From Tigriopus japonicus (taxonomy: Eukaryota > Arthropoda > Copepoda > Harpacticoida > Harpacticidae), in NCBI GenBank assembly GCA_010645155.1, contig CM021315.1, positions 1,055,245 through 1,119,244 of the forward strand: DNA of 64,000 bases. The letters are read 5' to 3'. Under the pieces are notes generated by a model that had not been told where the DNA came from, ran no database searches, and saw only the letters and a list, made by a program, of their open reading frames with translations. The position numbers and the translations under genes are program-made. Of this stretch, positions 24,168 through 38,548 are shown one piece after another (position 1 is the first letter of the stretch; each line of letters begins with the position of its first letter).

Positions 24168-27100
24168 CTTTCCTATTGGAGTTCTTCAAAGGAACTGAGG
24201 AATCCAATCGAGAGAGAACTCCCGACAACAAATCCAGAGGGCAATGACACAAGATTGGTCTGAATCGTCTTCCCTCGCGATTATGAATACGTAATACACT
24301 CGGTCTGTCAATAGAGTTCTGAATCAAATAAAAATAGCACTGGGCATGCGACAACGAAAATCAAAGTATTTGGCTTATCTCGGAAATCTCCGAGGGTAAG
24401 TACAACTACGTTTTAACAGCGGGCAACCATAGTGAATGCATGGCGGCAACACGTTTCAAAACAAATTCACCAGGCCTAGTCAGGCCTGACTTATTTGTAG
24501 CAGGATTTCAAACATGACTTGAAACCTGATTGTCATGAATGAATATACGTTTCATCAAGGACCTCCGATGGTTTGGAGAGAACTTTGCTTCTCGCCAAAA
24601 GTGTATTTCAAGGGCGCAAAACACGTCCAGAAATGCCAAGTGTTCCATCGAGCACAATCATTTCACTATCACAGTTTTTCCCCTTTAAGTGTGTTGTTTT
24701 CTCATTCCGGCATTTTCCACGTTCTTTAAAAGGCACATCGTGAATATGAAACCCAAGTAAATCTCGAATGGCCTGCCTACAAATGGCGTGACACGTTCAA
24801 GTCGTGTTTACTAGATGCTAGCTTGGTTCAATTGAGAAAAATGTGAATACATGAATATCATTGGTTGGAGGTCACCCATGCGTGATTCCTCTCTCAAAGA
24901 AATGGTGCCAGTATTTCGGCCATAGCACCCGACCATGCCAAAACACACACGAAACAAATTCGAGCCGAAAGTGAAGAGCACGTGCCCAGAAAAACGGTAT
25001 TGTATGTACATACAACGACTGCCGATTTTAGTCTTGGAATTCCCTACGCAACCAGTCAGTCGTTTGTCTTTCTTGGGAAACATGGTACACCGGTCGTTGA
25101 CTTGAAAATCGAACCACATCATATCTCAGATTGGCGTATTCTGGTTCCTTGAAAATGGTTGAAGTTGTTTTTCTACCCTAAATCGACGGTTAATGAAGTG
25201 TTCAATATGAATGAAACCGCAAGCAGCAATCCCCCCCGAACCTTGTTTTATCCATCATGGACCGTGACACAAATATGTTTGAGAGGGAGTTATGGGTGTT
25301 TCAAAGCCAATTACTGAGCACTTGCTTGATCTGTGTGGTTTTCTGGTATTTGGTTGTGTAAGCACTCAAGCACGACACCCTCGTTTCGAATGATGTCCCG
25401 ATCGTATTCTGCTTCCAAATCAAAATTGAACATGAAGAGAAGCGGATCGAATAAAGATGATGGTGTCCATATCATCCAAAACCATGACAGGGGAGACGAA
25501 GAAAGAGATAATTCTATAAATGGATCAATCAAAAGCTTGCGTACAATCCTGACAAAGGCTCTTATTCTCCCTCTGTGCATCTAATCATGCATACTGTTTT
25601 TGGACGCTTGGGAAGATGGCTTTGATGATATGAACCATAAATACCCGATGTGTGTGCATCACTTGCTCAAAGTCATAATTCTGCCCTTGGCTGCCACCAT
25701 CCATTAAATGTCATTGATCGAAAGCGAGATTCTCATCCTCCGTTTTTTCCGTCTGTTTCCTCGGAGCCTATCCTCACTTCGTAAAGACCAATAAGCTAAT
25801 CAAGGACGTTGATCAAGGCCATTCATTGAGTTGTGGAACGTGGGTCGCCCTCTCATTCAAAAAAAAAAAGGGAGATCGATGTCTTTGAAAAAGGGACCCA
25901 GAAATGCGTCAGTGTGTCCCCCAAAGATGAGGTGGTCTCCACTGCCATTTGGGTTATCTTGGCTTCCGGCCAATTGAGTAGGAAACACGTTGTTCCCGCA
26001 CTGCATATCCGCACATTGAGTCTGATTCAGTTGGAACAGTCCTAGTAGGGCTGACTACGTCCGTAGTGGGATCGAGCATTTGCCTGGACCGTTTGGAACG
26101 GAAAGACAAATGTCTGGCGTCAAATGGCTCGCGGGTTCTTCCTCTTGTGGCTTCTTTGCCATAATATGACCACTGTTTAAAAACGCTCCATAGATTTCTT
26201 TTTTAGGCCTATTCAACTTGGCCTATAGAGCCCTTTAAGCGCTGTGTGCAATTTTGTTGTTTTTAATAATACTGTGACCTCCGAATCAATTGCTCCTTAA
26301 AGGATGGTATATGGTTGGCAGGAAAGATCCATGAACTTGGCAATGGCTCAGTTTTGTCAGTGGATGAGGTGTTGGATAACATACCGCTCTTCGACTCCCA
26401 TGGGTTTCGTGATGATGATGGCGATTGCAGTGATCATGATGAGGACACGGAGCCACGGCCGGATCTCGAAATGATCCCCATTTTTCAAATCTGGACCATT
26501 GGTTGCCGTGCCAGTGGCTCCTGGATCATCCACTGCCTTGCCTCTTTTTGCCCCATAACACCCACGATTGGTAACTGAGTCTCAATTTGGATCGGATTCA
26601 GTACCATCCGCCTAAGCAATTTGGTTGGGAAAAAAACTGGAAACCGACCTACTCACGGAACCAAGTGTCTCCTCCTCGTTTTAGTTGCTCAGAAATTGGG
26701 AACATGGCAAGGTACAAGTGAGGTAAACACGTTGGTGAGCAACTTGATGGTGCCATTGGTTTGCTACAGGCCGTTTCCGGGTGTGTTTTTGGCTCCCAAA
26801 CCCTCTTTTCTTGTGCTTCCATTCTCACTAAATGGGCATCCATGGGAGAACAAAGAGCTCATCGAGTGTCCTTACTCTCACTTCTGTTCTATATCCTCTT
26901 TCCATCCAAAGTGGCTCTATCTGAGATCGAATCACAGAGAAAATGCCTTTGTCGGCATCGGCGAGGCTGTTTCTCAACGCATCTTTCCTCATATACTGTA
27001 TGAATGGAATGGAATATTCCAAGTCCAAAGCGTGGACTTGGCGTTTTATCTGCAAAATACGAGTCACCACTTCAACACTGTTCTTCTGGGACGACGCTGA

Positions 27101-29999
27101 AGTCAGACGATCTGCCTTCTTAGCCGCACACGAGTAGCTTTTAAAGAATGGCCACCGCAGACACCCACAGGGAATGAGGCAAGAAGCTTAAGGGCTAATG
27201 GCCTTGGCTGAAACCTGATTAGAGCACCAACCAACACTGTCTTCGGGCAGCTGAGGAGGACTCATGTTTCATGTGACTGGCTGAACAGAACACGTGGTTC
27301 GCTCCTCCCCAAGTATTACAGAGTAACGGTCACTGCGTTGTTTTAAACTGCCCATTTTGAGGCTGTAACTTCTGAAAAAAAGCCATTCCTCTTAAAGGGA
27401 AACAAATAGTCATTTCCAGGCCCGTTTCCATGTGCCCATACGACAACACTTAAGACAAAGAATTGGTCGCTTTCACTCTCGCTAAGTGGACTGGAAAAAT
27501 GAGAGTGAAAAGTTAAAAAGTGCCTTTCCCAGACGCTCTTCGCTACTCATAAATCTTGGGGAGATCCAGTTGGTGCCAAACAAATCGAGGGTTTAGGAGA
27601 AGGATTTAGACTGAAAAAGGGAGTGGAAATTTTGAAAACGCTCCTTGTGAAAGCTAATGTCAACCGTGCCTAATGACGAGGAACACCTTTTAAAAGGATC
27701 TCTAGAAGTCCGCTCTTTTTTCTGGCTCTAATGGGCTTTCGTAAAGTAAGCCTTTAATCTTGACAAACACATTGTTTCTGGCATTCCACCTTCCAAAAAC
27801 TTATGCTTTTCTTGACCATACAGGCCTAAAGGATTAGCATAAGGGAGGAACATAAAAGGAAATGATTCCCCGTCGTATCAGACCTAATTCCTATTGGAAC
27901 AACTATCACGGCCTCTATGTCCAAACCAAATTCTGCTCAATCTGAACGGAGAGTATTCAACGCTCGAAAGCTGAAACTTCTTGCGTCTTTGCTCTCAAAA
28001 CACATAAGACTTTGAGACAAAGTTTGAACGAAAAACTTTGACGTTTACAGTTTTGAGCTTCCCACAATCAGACTTGGCTGACTGGCCTCCCTTCCAGCAC
28101 CGATTAAGATCTATTCATTACGTTGCTGAGATCGGCTGATTTTGGCACCTTAACCCGGAATCCCTCCCGCTTCTTGATTGGGAGCGCTTGAGTATATTAG
28201 ATTGGAACCAAGCAGCAGTCTCGGTAAGTAACGCACGCAAGAATGTCAAAAGAATCTCGTTATCTTTAGGTGCCTCATAAACTGGTTATAGCTCTGGGAT
28301 GGCCTAGAAATGCTTCCAGGAAAATATCTGGCAAAGGAAAATTGTGAGTGAGGGATACATGGACGGTAGATAAGAGGGCACATCGTGTCCAATCTACACG
28401 TAAAGGACACCACCCAAATGTACCTAATAGTGGAGCTCTTTTACCCAACTTTGCCAAGACTTAATACTACGTTGGCGCGAATCCCATTGTGAATAAGTTT
28501 TGTCTCTATTCAAGCTAGTTCTTTCATTTGATTGACTCCAGTCTTTACTTTTGTCCTTTCATCTCCTGAGTAAGTCCATTAAACAGAATCTATCATCATT
28601 TATTTGATTAAATTACCATTGTGTGTTATTACCAATTGGAGGTCAAGACTCAACCAAAATAAGCCCAGGAAAAGAAATTCAAGTTGTTGCGAAAAACTTT
28701 GGCTGTCTTTCAATGTAAACTATTCCGTTATTGTTTGACCTTCAGTTGGTGCAACGAGGCTGTTTTCAAAAATACCATTTGCACACCCAGGATCCAATCC
28801 TCATCAAATCATTGACATAATATCTAAAAAATGCAAAACAGTGCTGGGGTACGAGGGTTACCATCTGAAACCTCTCCTTATTTTCGGCATGACTCTTGCC
28901 TTGTACTTTGCTTGTGTACTAAGACTCGTTTCCAAATTTGCTTTATTATGATTCCATTGTTCTTTGAAATACTCACAGTTCACCTAAGACGCAACAAAGA
29001 AACATTGTTATTTTATTTTGCAAATTTACAAGGTTTTACTAATTTGATATCGAATACCAACCCATCAATGATGTTTAAAGGATCGTTAGTGCTTTCTTGT
29101 CATTAATCACAAATCCGCGAAATTTTCATTCAAATCGCCAATTCTTAAAGCAACAAAGGAGAGTCGAAAAGCCGACGACGACCTAGAACGAGAGTTGCTA
29201 GAGATCCTCGGCTCGCTTGGCAAAGCCAATTTCATTCAGATGCGCCAACACCATCTCCAAATCAAATTTTCGACATTCGAAAATTGGCAAAAAAGCTCCC
29301 GAAGCAAGTTGGATTTCATGGGGAAGGCAGTGAATGCAAAAAGGGTGGGAAACGGGGAAGCTTTCGAAGCACACTCTCTTGTTCGTTCGAGTCACATGGC
29401 CATTCAAAAAAGCACGAAGACGACGAAGACAAGGAAAAAAGAAGAGGAAAAGGAAGGAAGGAAGGCCGCTCGGTTTGGAACTTGATCTTGGTGCCAAAAC
29501 GCAAGGATCCCGAGTTCTTTCTTTCCCGTCTTTTAGTTTGAGCCTTTGCCTTCTATCCCCGCGATTGGGTTGCAAAACTGAAGATATCCAATTTTCGAGG
29601 GCTTTACAACTGTAATCGGGGGTTTCTTTTTTCTGATGGCCAAGACTCCATCGGACAACCCTAATCCGATTTCAAAGTGGAGTTCGAACTCCAATCCAAT
29701 ATTGCGAGCAAAATAAAACTACGGTACAAAGTGAATTGTTGTTGAAGTTAAAAAATACTGTAGAAAGCAAAACAAATACAACTTGTATTGTTTTCTATAA
29801 AAAGATATGATAGGAGTTCTTTTTATGAATTGAAGCAAAATTTGATCAGTATTTACAACGCAGGAAAATAAGTGTCATTATTTTAAAATGCGTCAAATTA
29901 TGCCATGGAATGCTTCGGCCAAATGTTGCTATCTATGGCCAAGAATTTTATTATGCATTTTCAATGTCACAAAAATGATAATTCTTCGTTCCTCTACAA
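24168..29999. other. intergenic, upstream of the FAS1-esterase gene
   Basis: The first few hundred bases must hold the promoter of the minus-strand gene. A TATTTTTATTTG stretch on the minus strand near 24327-24338 is a weak TATA candidate, but I cannot fix a start site. The rest has only short unrecognised frames, for example 26621-27100 plus. Confidence 0.4.
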
Positions 30000-30249
30000 C
30001 AGGGGTCGGCAACCACTTTTGGGTTAAGGCCCACCCAATTTAATAACATGTTGTCAGGGGCCCACCAAACACATGATGGTAGGTTCAGGGGCCCACAAAT
30101 TAACGGTCAAAGAGCTATGGTCCCACGAGTACAGTACTATGGATATCTCGCGAGTCCACTATATTAGACTTTCCCCATAGCTCCTGGGCCCACCAAAGAC
30201 CACCTTTGGGCCCACATGTGGGCTGCAGCCCACCGGTTGCCTACCCTTG
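30000..30249 (-). mobile_element. hAT-like MITE, family A copy 1 (250 bp)
   Basis: The left end CAGGGGTCGGCAACC and the right end GGTTGCCTACCCTTG are inverted termini. The interior alternates GGGCCCACC / GTGGGC motifs. Flanks ctctacaa and ctctatgc share the first five bases of an 8-bp duplication. Read as the complement, it aligns along its whole length with the element at 46625-46858 (shared ACATGT-GGCCCA, AGCTCTTTGA and CCCAAAAG-GGTTGCCGACCCCTG blocks), so the two are inverted copies of one family. The strand sign is given relative to copy 2. Confidence 0.8.
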
Positions 30250-33200
30250 CTCTATGCTTCTGTCTAGGTTGTAAGATTGGTATATATTATAACTTAAAAC
30301 TAACTAAAAGTGCTCATTTTTAAACTATTTTTTGTAATTTATCTTTGATATGGTATAACTTAGAAAGATGTTGAAGATCTGCCTAAACTTGAAAAGTAAT
30401 CTATTAGTAAACCAGAAATTTTTGTTTAAAAATGCAATAATTGAATCAAAAAGTTCTCATCGGAATTCTTCGAAATTTGACCTTAAATCTTACTATGTTG
30501 TAAAAATTACCGAAGACGAAATCCAAAAACTTGCAGTTTAGGTTAGTGTTCAAATATGTTTTTTGATTATTTGATTAAGTCAAAAGTGAAAAAAGACGAA
30601 AAATAATTACTTATCGTTGCAACGCTGAAAGAGTAGGTAACATGTCTTGGGATTTGCTGTAACACACAGTTGGAGCATTTCAAAGGGTTATTTGGTGCAA
30701 TTTGAAAGTTGGAAGTTTGGTCTGATTAATTGATTTTGATCAAATTTCGCTTCAATTCACCCTTGCAATGTCCATTAATATGGTTTGGGAAAATGTGTTG
30801 GTTTTTGTGAACTTAGTGGCTTGAAGTGGTTTAATATATTATTTGAGCTACTTTAAGGTGTACATATTCCCAAGACATTTTCATCATGTTACTCTGACAT
30901 CAAAAATTGCAATTACAATTCTTGGCATTTGAGCTTAAGGAGAAATTTTAGCCATTGTGTCGTGCATAGAGTCATTTTTGAAAACTGCGCTTGCGACGCA
31001 CTGTTTTCTTTCCTCCTAAATTTGGCTAACATCGAAAATAAGATATCATAAAGAGAATGAAAACACCCATATCTTAGGAATTGTTATCTGCCTTATCTTC
31101 TGGAGCTTTGTACATATTTTTTGTTTGTGAAATCAAGTTACGGAAATAGTTTGGTGTTCCGTTTTTTATGAGCCACCCGGTAAGTAAGTTGTTAAGAGTA
31201 CCAAAACAATAATAGGATTACAACAGACCACAATTCAATTAAAAAGTTAGCGTATAAGCTGCGTTTTTCTAGTACAACGAAATTATGAATCCCCTGGTTA
31301 TTTGTAGCATATTTTTTTCTCCCATTTGGTTTCCTTTACGAGTTACACATTATTGACAAAGTACGCGCACCCCGTGATAATTCTTTAAGTTCACCACAAA
31401 TCTCCCAAAAAAGAGTAGTCCCAACGAATGCTTCAACCACTTCAAACTGAAATTAGATTTTGGACCCATTTGCATGAATGAGGAAGAGTCCATTTCCCCA
31501 AACTTCTCAATATCCACCAGCGATTCAAAATCTATAAATCTAGATGTTGTAAAGAATCGTATTCTATCTTTTACTCTATCTCTATCTTTGTGGATTCTTC
31601 ATGTTCTGTTCTACATGCTCATCATCGGATAGTTTCTTTGACAAGTTTTAGGCATAGCGACAAAGGGGGTGCCTTTAAAGGCCACACTTAGAGTCGATTG
31701 GTGTGGCACTAGAAACAGGCCCATTGTGCTGACTAGACCAAAGTAGACGGACCAAGGATAAGGCTGCTACCCAATCTTAATTTGGGTCCCGCCAAATAAC
31801 ACGTCATCACGGTGGCTCAGAAACTCGGGTCCATCAAGGAGGAGCTCCTCTATTCCTCTTGGATCTTGGGAGGTTTTGGGGGGCTCCTAAACCTCACTTG
31901 AGGAACTTTGGACGACTCAATACTCAAGTTCTTGCGGGCGATTCCCAGTCTGGCCTCGACCGATTTGAGAACCCATCACTTTCCAGCCACACTGACCTTG
32001 AAGCCCAATCAATGGGCTAATTTCAGGGCCAAAAAGAGCGACTCTTCATTTCTTGTGGGTGCGATGGGAGACTTTTCTCTCGAGTGATCTTGCGTATGAA
32101 TGGAAAGGAACGGAATGGAACCAAACGAAACGAAAGAAGTGTAGAAAAGTTTGCTCTCTCCCTTTCTCCTTCTGTTTTCTTTTTCTCGCCTCCTTGAGAA
32201 GATGGCACTTGTTCGTTTGCTTCGATACTTGAGGTGGTCTATTGTAGTTTAGGAACACTTATAAATGTCAAGGTGGCTCTCCATGGCGTTGCCAATGCTG
32301 TTCCCACATTGAGTGAGTGCAAAGTTCCATTTCCTTGTTCCCATTAATTGGAACCACGACGAGGAAACTTTTGGCCCTGACATCATGAGGAACGACCTAC
32401 CAGTATATGAACGGTGTATCACAACTAGTCTCATCTCTAACGAATGGTCGTTGTAAAAGTAGTGGTACCATGTTCCCTCCTGAAATGAATTAGCTAGTTT
32501 CCCCAATTTTCCCGCTCATAATCCAAAGGCATGTGTGAACTTTGTGGGTTGGGAGCATTTTGTGCCAAGATAAAGAAGGAAGTTGGTCGAAAATGAATTG
32601 CTTAGTTAGCTCCATTGAAATGGTAAAAGCTTGAGCCTTTTATGACCGGGCGTGGAAGGGGATCTATTTCAAGTGTATTCGCCGTTGGCTGTGTGTGAGG
32701 CGATTTCCAGTCAACTGCCCAAAACCCACCGAGCTATGTACCCCATGCTTATGCGAGTCTTGTCCTTGAAGAGAGGAAAACGTCATGAACAGCGCCATCT
32801 TCTCACTTTGCATATGGATCCCACAAACAAAGACTGGCTAGCTAAACTTTTTTTTGCACCATCTTCACGAAATCTGAATACGCTCTTTCTTGCTCTCTTT
32901 GTGAGCTCTGGGTTTGGTCCTTCTTATGGCACTGATAGTGGAAGTGGTACGGATGAGGATGAGTTCGTATTTGGAGGAGCATGTTGGCCTGGGCCAGTTT
33001 ATGCTCGATCCCGTCAAGGACGAAAGACTTGTTTTTCTCCAAAGATGAATGTTTTCAAGAAGTTTTCAAACTCCACTTTTGCAGTTCAGCCTCAAAGAAA
33101 AGTTTCCACCCGAAGACTCGCCTCATGATGATTTCCATTATTCTTGTGATTACTCTACTTTTGTGCTTGGTTCCATGGATCGCGTGGGAATCCGGCTTCC

Positions 33201-33813
33201 TTTTTTCTTGGCATCCACTCACTGCTCACCTTCAGAAGCTCGCTCTTGATGATGATCTTGGATATAATTCCATCTCGATTTCGATAACTCGCTCAGACGT
33301 CTTCAGCATTTTATGATTGTCTGACACGAATACATTACCAATAAAAGTAAGGAGCATTATTGTGGTCCAGAATATCGATTAAGGTGTAAGTAGGTAAATG
33401 TGAGATGAAAATGATAATGCTAGGAAGGCCTATTTTGTGCTCGTTTGATGTGGTACAACATAATGATGGCTTGAAGTCAGTGGGCCTAATTCGTATTTCA
33501 TCCAAGATGCTATTCCATGTTGAACGTGGCTGGTCTTTATGGAGGAAACATTAAGCGTTGGCTTCAGAATCAATAATGGCACTAGTTTGCTTGCCTCTGG
33601 TAGTTTAGGGATGGGTGATAGCACAATGCAGGGGGGCACGAACGAAATGAGACAGGAAAATTCCTTTGACCAAGATTTGGCTTGTTTTGGTTTTAATGTT
33701 CTTTAGTTTTCTCTTTCATTCTGATTATTACTTTAAAAAGGGCCAAAAAGAACAGAGTTGCGATTATCAGTCCTAATGAGCCCCCAAAAATGTCAGTGAA
33801 AACCCTTCGCAGC
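30250..33813. other. intergenic; one TACCGGGTG-type transposon end
   Basis: Mostly AT-rich. GCCACCCGGTA at about 31163-31173 is the complement of TACCGGGTGGC, the same terminal motif as at about 34413-34423 and 58133-58141. It may be the end of a decayed Tc1/mariner-type element extending leftwards, but I find no transposase. At 30630-30650 and 30868-30894, GTAACATGTCTTGGGA-like blocks occur inverted. A 158-codon plus frame at 32652-33128 has no recognisable domain. Confidence 0.35.
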
Positions 33814-34048
33814 CAGCACCTCCTGTGGTCTTATTTTGGCAGAGTTGCCAGATCGAAATTTTTTACCCAACATTTTGGCGAAATAGCAAATATTTTTCAG
33901 TGACATTATCCAACCAAAACTTGTGAAATTTTAGTTAAACCTCGCCATGGACAAAGTATTATCATCTACCTTGTAAAATAATGCCAAAAAGTGACATTGA
34001 AAATCCCCAACTGGCAACCATACCCCAGTTTGACCACACAAGGCGCTG
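33814..34048. mobile_element. small foldback MITE, family B copy 1 (235 bp)
   Basis: The left arm starts CAGCACCTCCTGTGGTC and contains GTTGCCAG. The right arm, read as complement, starts CAGCGCCTTGTGTGGTCAAA and also contains GTTGCCAG at the same distance. The same arm sequence (AGCGCCTCTTGTGGTCAAA then GTTGCCAG) forms both ends of the element at 46163-46383. No coding sequence is present. Confidence 0.7.
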
Positions 34049-37000
34049 TCGACGGAGGGTTTACGCTGAAATTTTGTGACATTCTGACAAGCCCTTATTC
34101 AGCAAGTTGGATTACATGGAACAAACTAGATGGCGTTGTTCATGGCTATTCTCTCTCAGTTTTAGAGCACCTGCCAAAATATAAAGGTCCATTAAAATGC
34201 CCTTTGAAAACTTGATCTCATCAGATTAGAAAAAGAGCTCAATTAAATTTCAAATCAAATGCTTTGCCTCTGTCAGAATTCCAAAGTCTTCAAATAATAT
34301 ACAAAAAAATCTCAATGAAGAAATATAACAATAGAAGAAAAATGTAGGTATTCAAAAGAATGATGTTATGGATTTGAATATATTTTATAAACGCGCGAAT
34401 AATCACACATTTTTGTTGCCACCCGGTAAATATTTGGGCCTTTCTCTTCTTAGGAGCAACTACTTTTCAGACAACTGAGAAGGCTAGGAATGGGAGCAGA
34501 CAGGGGAATCCATTGTAGTGGACTACATTTGCGTTCCACCTTGCTTGAGTTGGAGTGTTCCCTCGCACCTTGATATGCGTTTGCTGGTTGTGCATGTGGG
34601 TTATGATCCTCCATCTAAAGTACACCTTTTACATACGCACCATTTTTAGAGACCAATGGGTCTTAAGACATCTTTGGAATGGTTCCAAGATGCAAGCCCT
34701 AGACATGTACGTACACATACATACCTTTTCCCATGGCCAGCAACACTGGGGCTTCCTCAACGGGATCCCAATATCTATAGACGTTGTTCCATGCGGGGGA
34801 CCAAGCGTCTTTAAACATCTCTTTTTCATCCTAAGCACCCTGTTCCTCGAGAAACGCAACCACTCACTGTCCAAAAGGATACAACGACAAAGCCAGAAGC
34901 CAAGAGGCGAGCATCCTCTTAAGATAGGAAATGGTGGGCCTCAAATTCATTCCACGCACTCGTGGCCATGTTCCCTATCAATTCAACATAAAAACTTCAT
35001 TCTTGGAGGGAAGCACTCTTGTTTTCTCTCTCTCTTTGGTTTTATGGCTTCATGCTGGAGAGGATTCCTTCCCATCGTCGTGGTGGACAGTTTGGTTCAG
35101 TGTATTATATACATGGTACACCATACCATACACACAACTCTTTTGCTGGGATGTTTGGCTTCGCTTGGTCCCACGAAAAGGTCCTTAAAGTCCAGTCAAG
35201 GAAGTCTGCCAAGGTTGGGCTGGTTCCAAGAACTGGAGGCATCCATAGACACATGTACGGGACAGAGAAGGGACAAGGAAAATTTACGAACAAAGAAAGA
35301 AAAACCAGACAGACCCTTGAGCCATCCCCATATCTTGAAATCGTCTATACACTTGTTATTTTCACAAAGGCCAGTTGGTTTTGTGACGATTTTTTGAAAA
35401 ATTCAACATGCATTGGTCAGAAGCGCATTCCTGGAATGTTGATAAATCTTTCTTTACATCATCAACAACTTTTTTTGTTCCACTTGATGAGACAATGGTC
35501 TGTATCGGTCATAGCCAGCAAAGGCAGACCACCAAATTTGGACCAATTTGAGAGGAAACGATCATACTCCTAATTGGATTGATTGAATAAATGAATCATG
35601 TACTCTCATCTGCATACATGCTTTCTTACAAATAAATCTCGCTTGTGTTTTCATCCTAAAATAGGAATAAATTTTGCATCCAAGGTCCATTCGGGCTCTC
35701 GCCTTGTACATTTTGTATATTTTGTCTTAATGGTTGGTTGTTCCAACGAAGTAGAAAAGTAAGTGGAAACCGAGCAAGTGGCACATTTACAGTCAAAGCC
35801 CACACTGTATACTTTCCGTTCCATGTCTTGGGAGTCCCGAGTTTCAACCACACTAAAGAAAGATTGTTCATGTGTTGTCATTAGCTCATTCATGAGGCTT
35901 TTTCGTCACAAGTTTCTGGCTTTGCGGTTGGTTCCCTTGCCGACTTTCTTATGATGGCGGTATTGCTCCTCGTGGACCCCAAAATGAACCCCTCAGGTCT
36001 TTACAGTAAATGTTTCCTCGAGATCAGGAAGCCAAAAGAATGTGGTTAAGACACATAAATGCCAGCTCAACGACAAACCTTGATCCATCCAGTGGAACGC
36101 TTTTTTTTTGAGCCCACCAACGCTCTTCATTGGGAACGAGTGAAATAAGGCGGACAGATAGAGAGATAGATAGATAGACAAACAGAAGGAAAGAGAGAAA
36201 GAGAGAAGCATAGTTGATGATCAATGCATGGAACTCTGCAAAACGGGATAAGGAAGTGATCAATCTTGTCTCTTTCTCTCTCTATCAAGTACAAGCACGA
36301 ATGAGGTACGACGGCTGAGCCTCTTCCAATAGATACATGATTAAAGACAGTTATCCTATGGCAGCTGAACCATTGTGTTCCATTCGAATATAATTGAACG
36401 GAGAACAACGATTCTGGCTGGGATCAAATCCTCGCTGGGCTGGAACGAGTATGATATGAGTCAAGTTTGGAACTGTTCATGATGGTCCACTTTCAGCGCC
36501 TCTGGAGACTTGAGCTGACTCATAAGTTTCAAATTTGTCATTTTCCCCAGATACCTACAACTTGCCACTTGCTCATGTGTGCCTGTTGATGTTCCCAAGC
36601 TTGATGTTGCAAGGGAATTTTGGCGTTGAAACTTTTTGATATTGTGAGCACGCATTTCTCACACATTGTGGAACAACAGCCATGGTCCAACATAGATATT
36701 GTTGTTGGGGTCCTTGTAGTACATGAACACGGATGAATGCTACCCACTCAGCTCATTCTGTTCCTTGAGCTTTTGGGGGGAAATGGATGGCGGAAGCCAT
36801 GAAGTCGTACTTAAAAATGCAAGGGGCATCCTCCTCGGAATGCCTTCTTTCACAAAAGAGTCAAGTAAGACACCACAAAGAACGAAATTGCGGGACTGCT
36901 CCTTTTGGCTTTCCTCTTTGTCTTCATTGCTAGCTAGCTAATTCCCAAAGCTTCAAAGGCCGAAATGAGATTCGACCCCAGCAAATGAAAATTACTGCGA

Positions 37001-38548
37001 TCTTCAGTTATGAGAGCCAGCCAGGCCCTGGGTGCAACCTTTGGCGATGGAAAATACTGTCGCAATCGGTCAACTTCACTCTGGAAGCAGCCTTTCCTTG
37101 GTTTTGACTCGTGCCTTTGTAAAATCTTGGGACATGGAACTGTTCCATTCCGTTAGTTGATGAGCCTTGACAGTCGTTTTTTGGTCGGAACTCTCGTCAC
37201 ACGCAAAAAATGCCCGCTTGAAGACCTTCACCTCGTTGTTTGTTGGCGGTAGGATGCAGTTACTTTCACTTTTCATGACTCTAGAGGGCAATGAGGAATT
37301 GGTTTCATAGTCAATGGCCACTAAGAAAGAACCTTTAGTATGCCAAGCGTAACGCGCAACGTACGGAAAACACACTTTCATGTCCCAACACGTTCCAAGA
37401 AAAGGTCAGAAAATAAAAGCAGGAAATCCCAACGGTACCGGTTCCTTCCCAGAGTGACCATTTTCTCACTGCTTCCTTCTCCACGATGGTCAAGGACGGA
37501 AACAACGTGGCCCACCGAATCCGAAATTGTTGGGACCACGGCAGGCCAAAAATGAACCCCAGGTCCCATTGTCCTCGTGTAGTAGTTACTCTTTCTGTCA
37601 GCGGTCATTCTGGTAGTGTCAAGTGAACAATTGTGACTGCATAACAACAACACTGATGATAATAATGGTGACAGTTGCGAGACATAACATCCATCCAAGT
37701 ACGTACGTAGGGCGCCATGGCCTTGAAAGTTCATAACTCGCAGGAACGTGCATTGCGTATGTACTGTATGCACCACACATAGAACCATCTGGATTATTAT
37801 GGCGGCCTTAAATTGCTCCTTAAACACAGAAAGGCCATGTTTAATGTGGATCTGGCAAATTGGCAATTCCCATTCTTCCGTGATGGCTTTTCCTTGTTCC
37901 TTTGAAACACGTTCCACCCGCCCAAGGGCCAACAACTACACTCCTATAGGGCCACCAGCGCTGACTGCAGTCAGTGCTTTTATTGAGTCTTAAGGGTGTC
38001 ATAAGAGTAATTGAGCACACTTTGTCACACCACCATCCGGTGCGTTGTGTTGTAGGGTTCCACTTAAGTACTAGATTAAGGAATAACATGGAATTAGTAC
38101 CTTGGCTTGGCCGAATCCAGTGGGGAAATCTGGGTCAATCGTCATCCTAATTTTCGCCTCTTTTTGTCCATCTTTCAGGAACGACTTCGACAACAACGCC
38201 GCCACCACTCTTGTGTTCACCACTAAACTGTCAATCTGCCATTCAATCGAACTGCCCAAAAAGTTTGTTCTTTTCCAACCAAGACCTCCTTCACCACTTT
38301 CAATCTCATCGTTTGGATCAATATCTAAGTGGATTCGGTTCCATCGAGACGGGGAACCACTCCAATGTCTCTGCCAATGGTCGTCCTGCACCCTCGAAAA
38401 GAAGTCCATCACCTCCATTCCAACTGCCAGACTCTGTCCGTACTCGATGCCCATGACACACCCGCAGGTTGGTCACAACGGGTAGTAGGCGTGGTCCCGC
38501 CCTCTCCATTTCCAAGCTTATCCTGCGCATCTGTTGCATTAATAAGCC
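34049..38548. other. intergenic; contains an unexplained 280-codon open frame
   Basis: A plus-strand frame of 280 codons (34555-35397) overlaps another of 184 codons (35019-35573) in a different frame. Neither resembles a known family and both are rich in Trp, Cys, His and Phe, as expected of non-coding translation. A TACCGGGTG-type transposon end lies near 34413-34423. The region up to 38548 includes the presumed promoter of the first GFRP-like gene. Confidence 0.35.
36156..36179. repeat. AGAT microsatellite
   Basis: Imperfect GATA/AGAT repeats next to GA-rich sequence. Confidence 0.8.

Noticed and set aside
37378..37935. 185-codon minus frame
   Set aside because: No recognisable motif, and plus-strand frames overlap it. 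I cannot support it as a gene.
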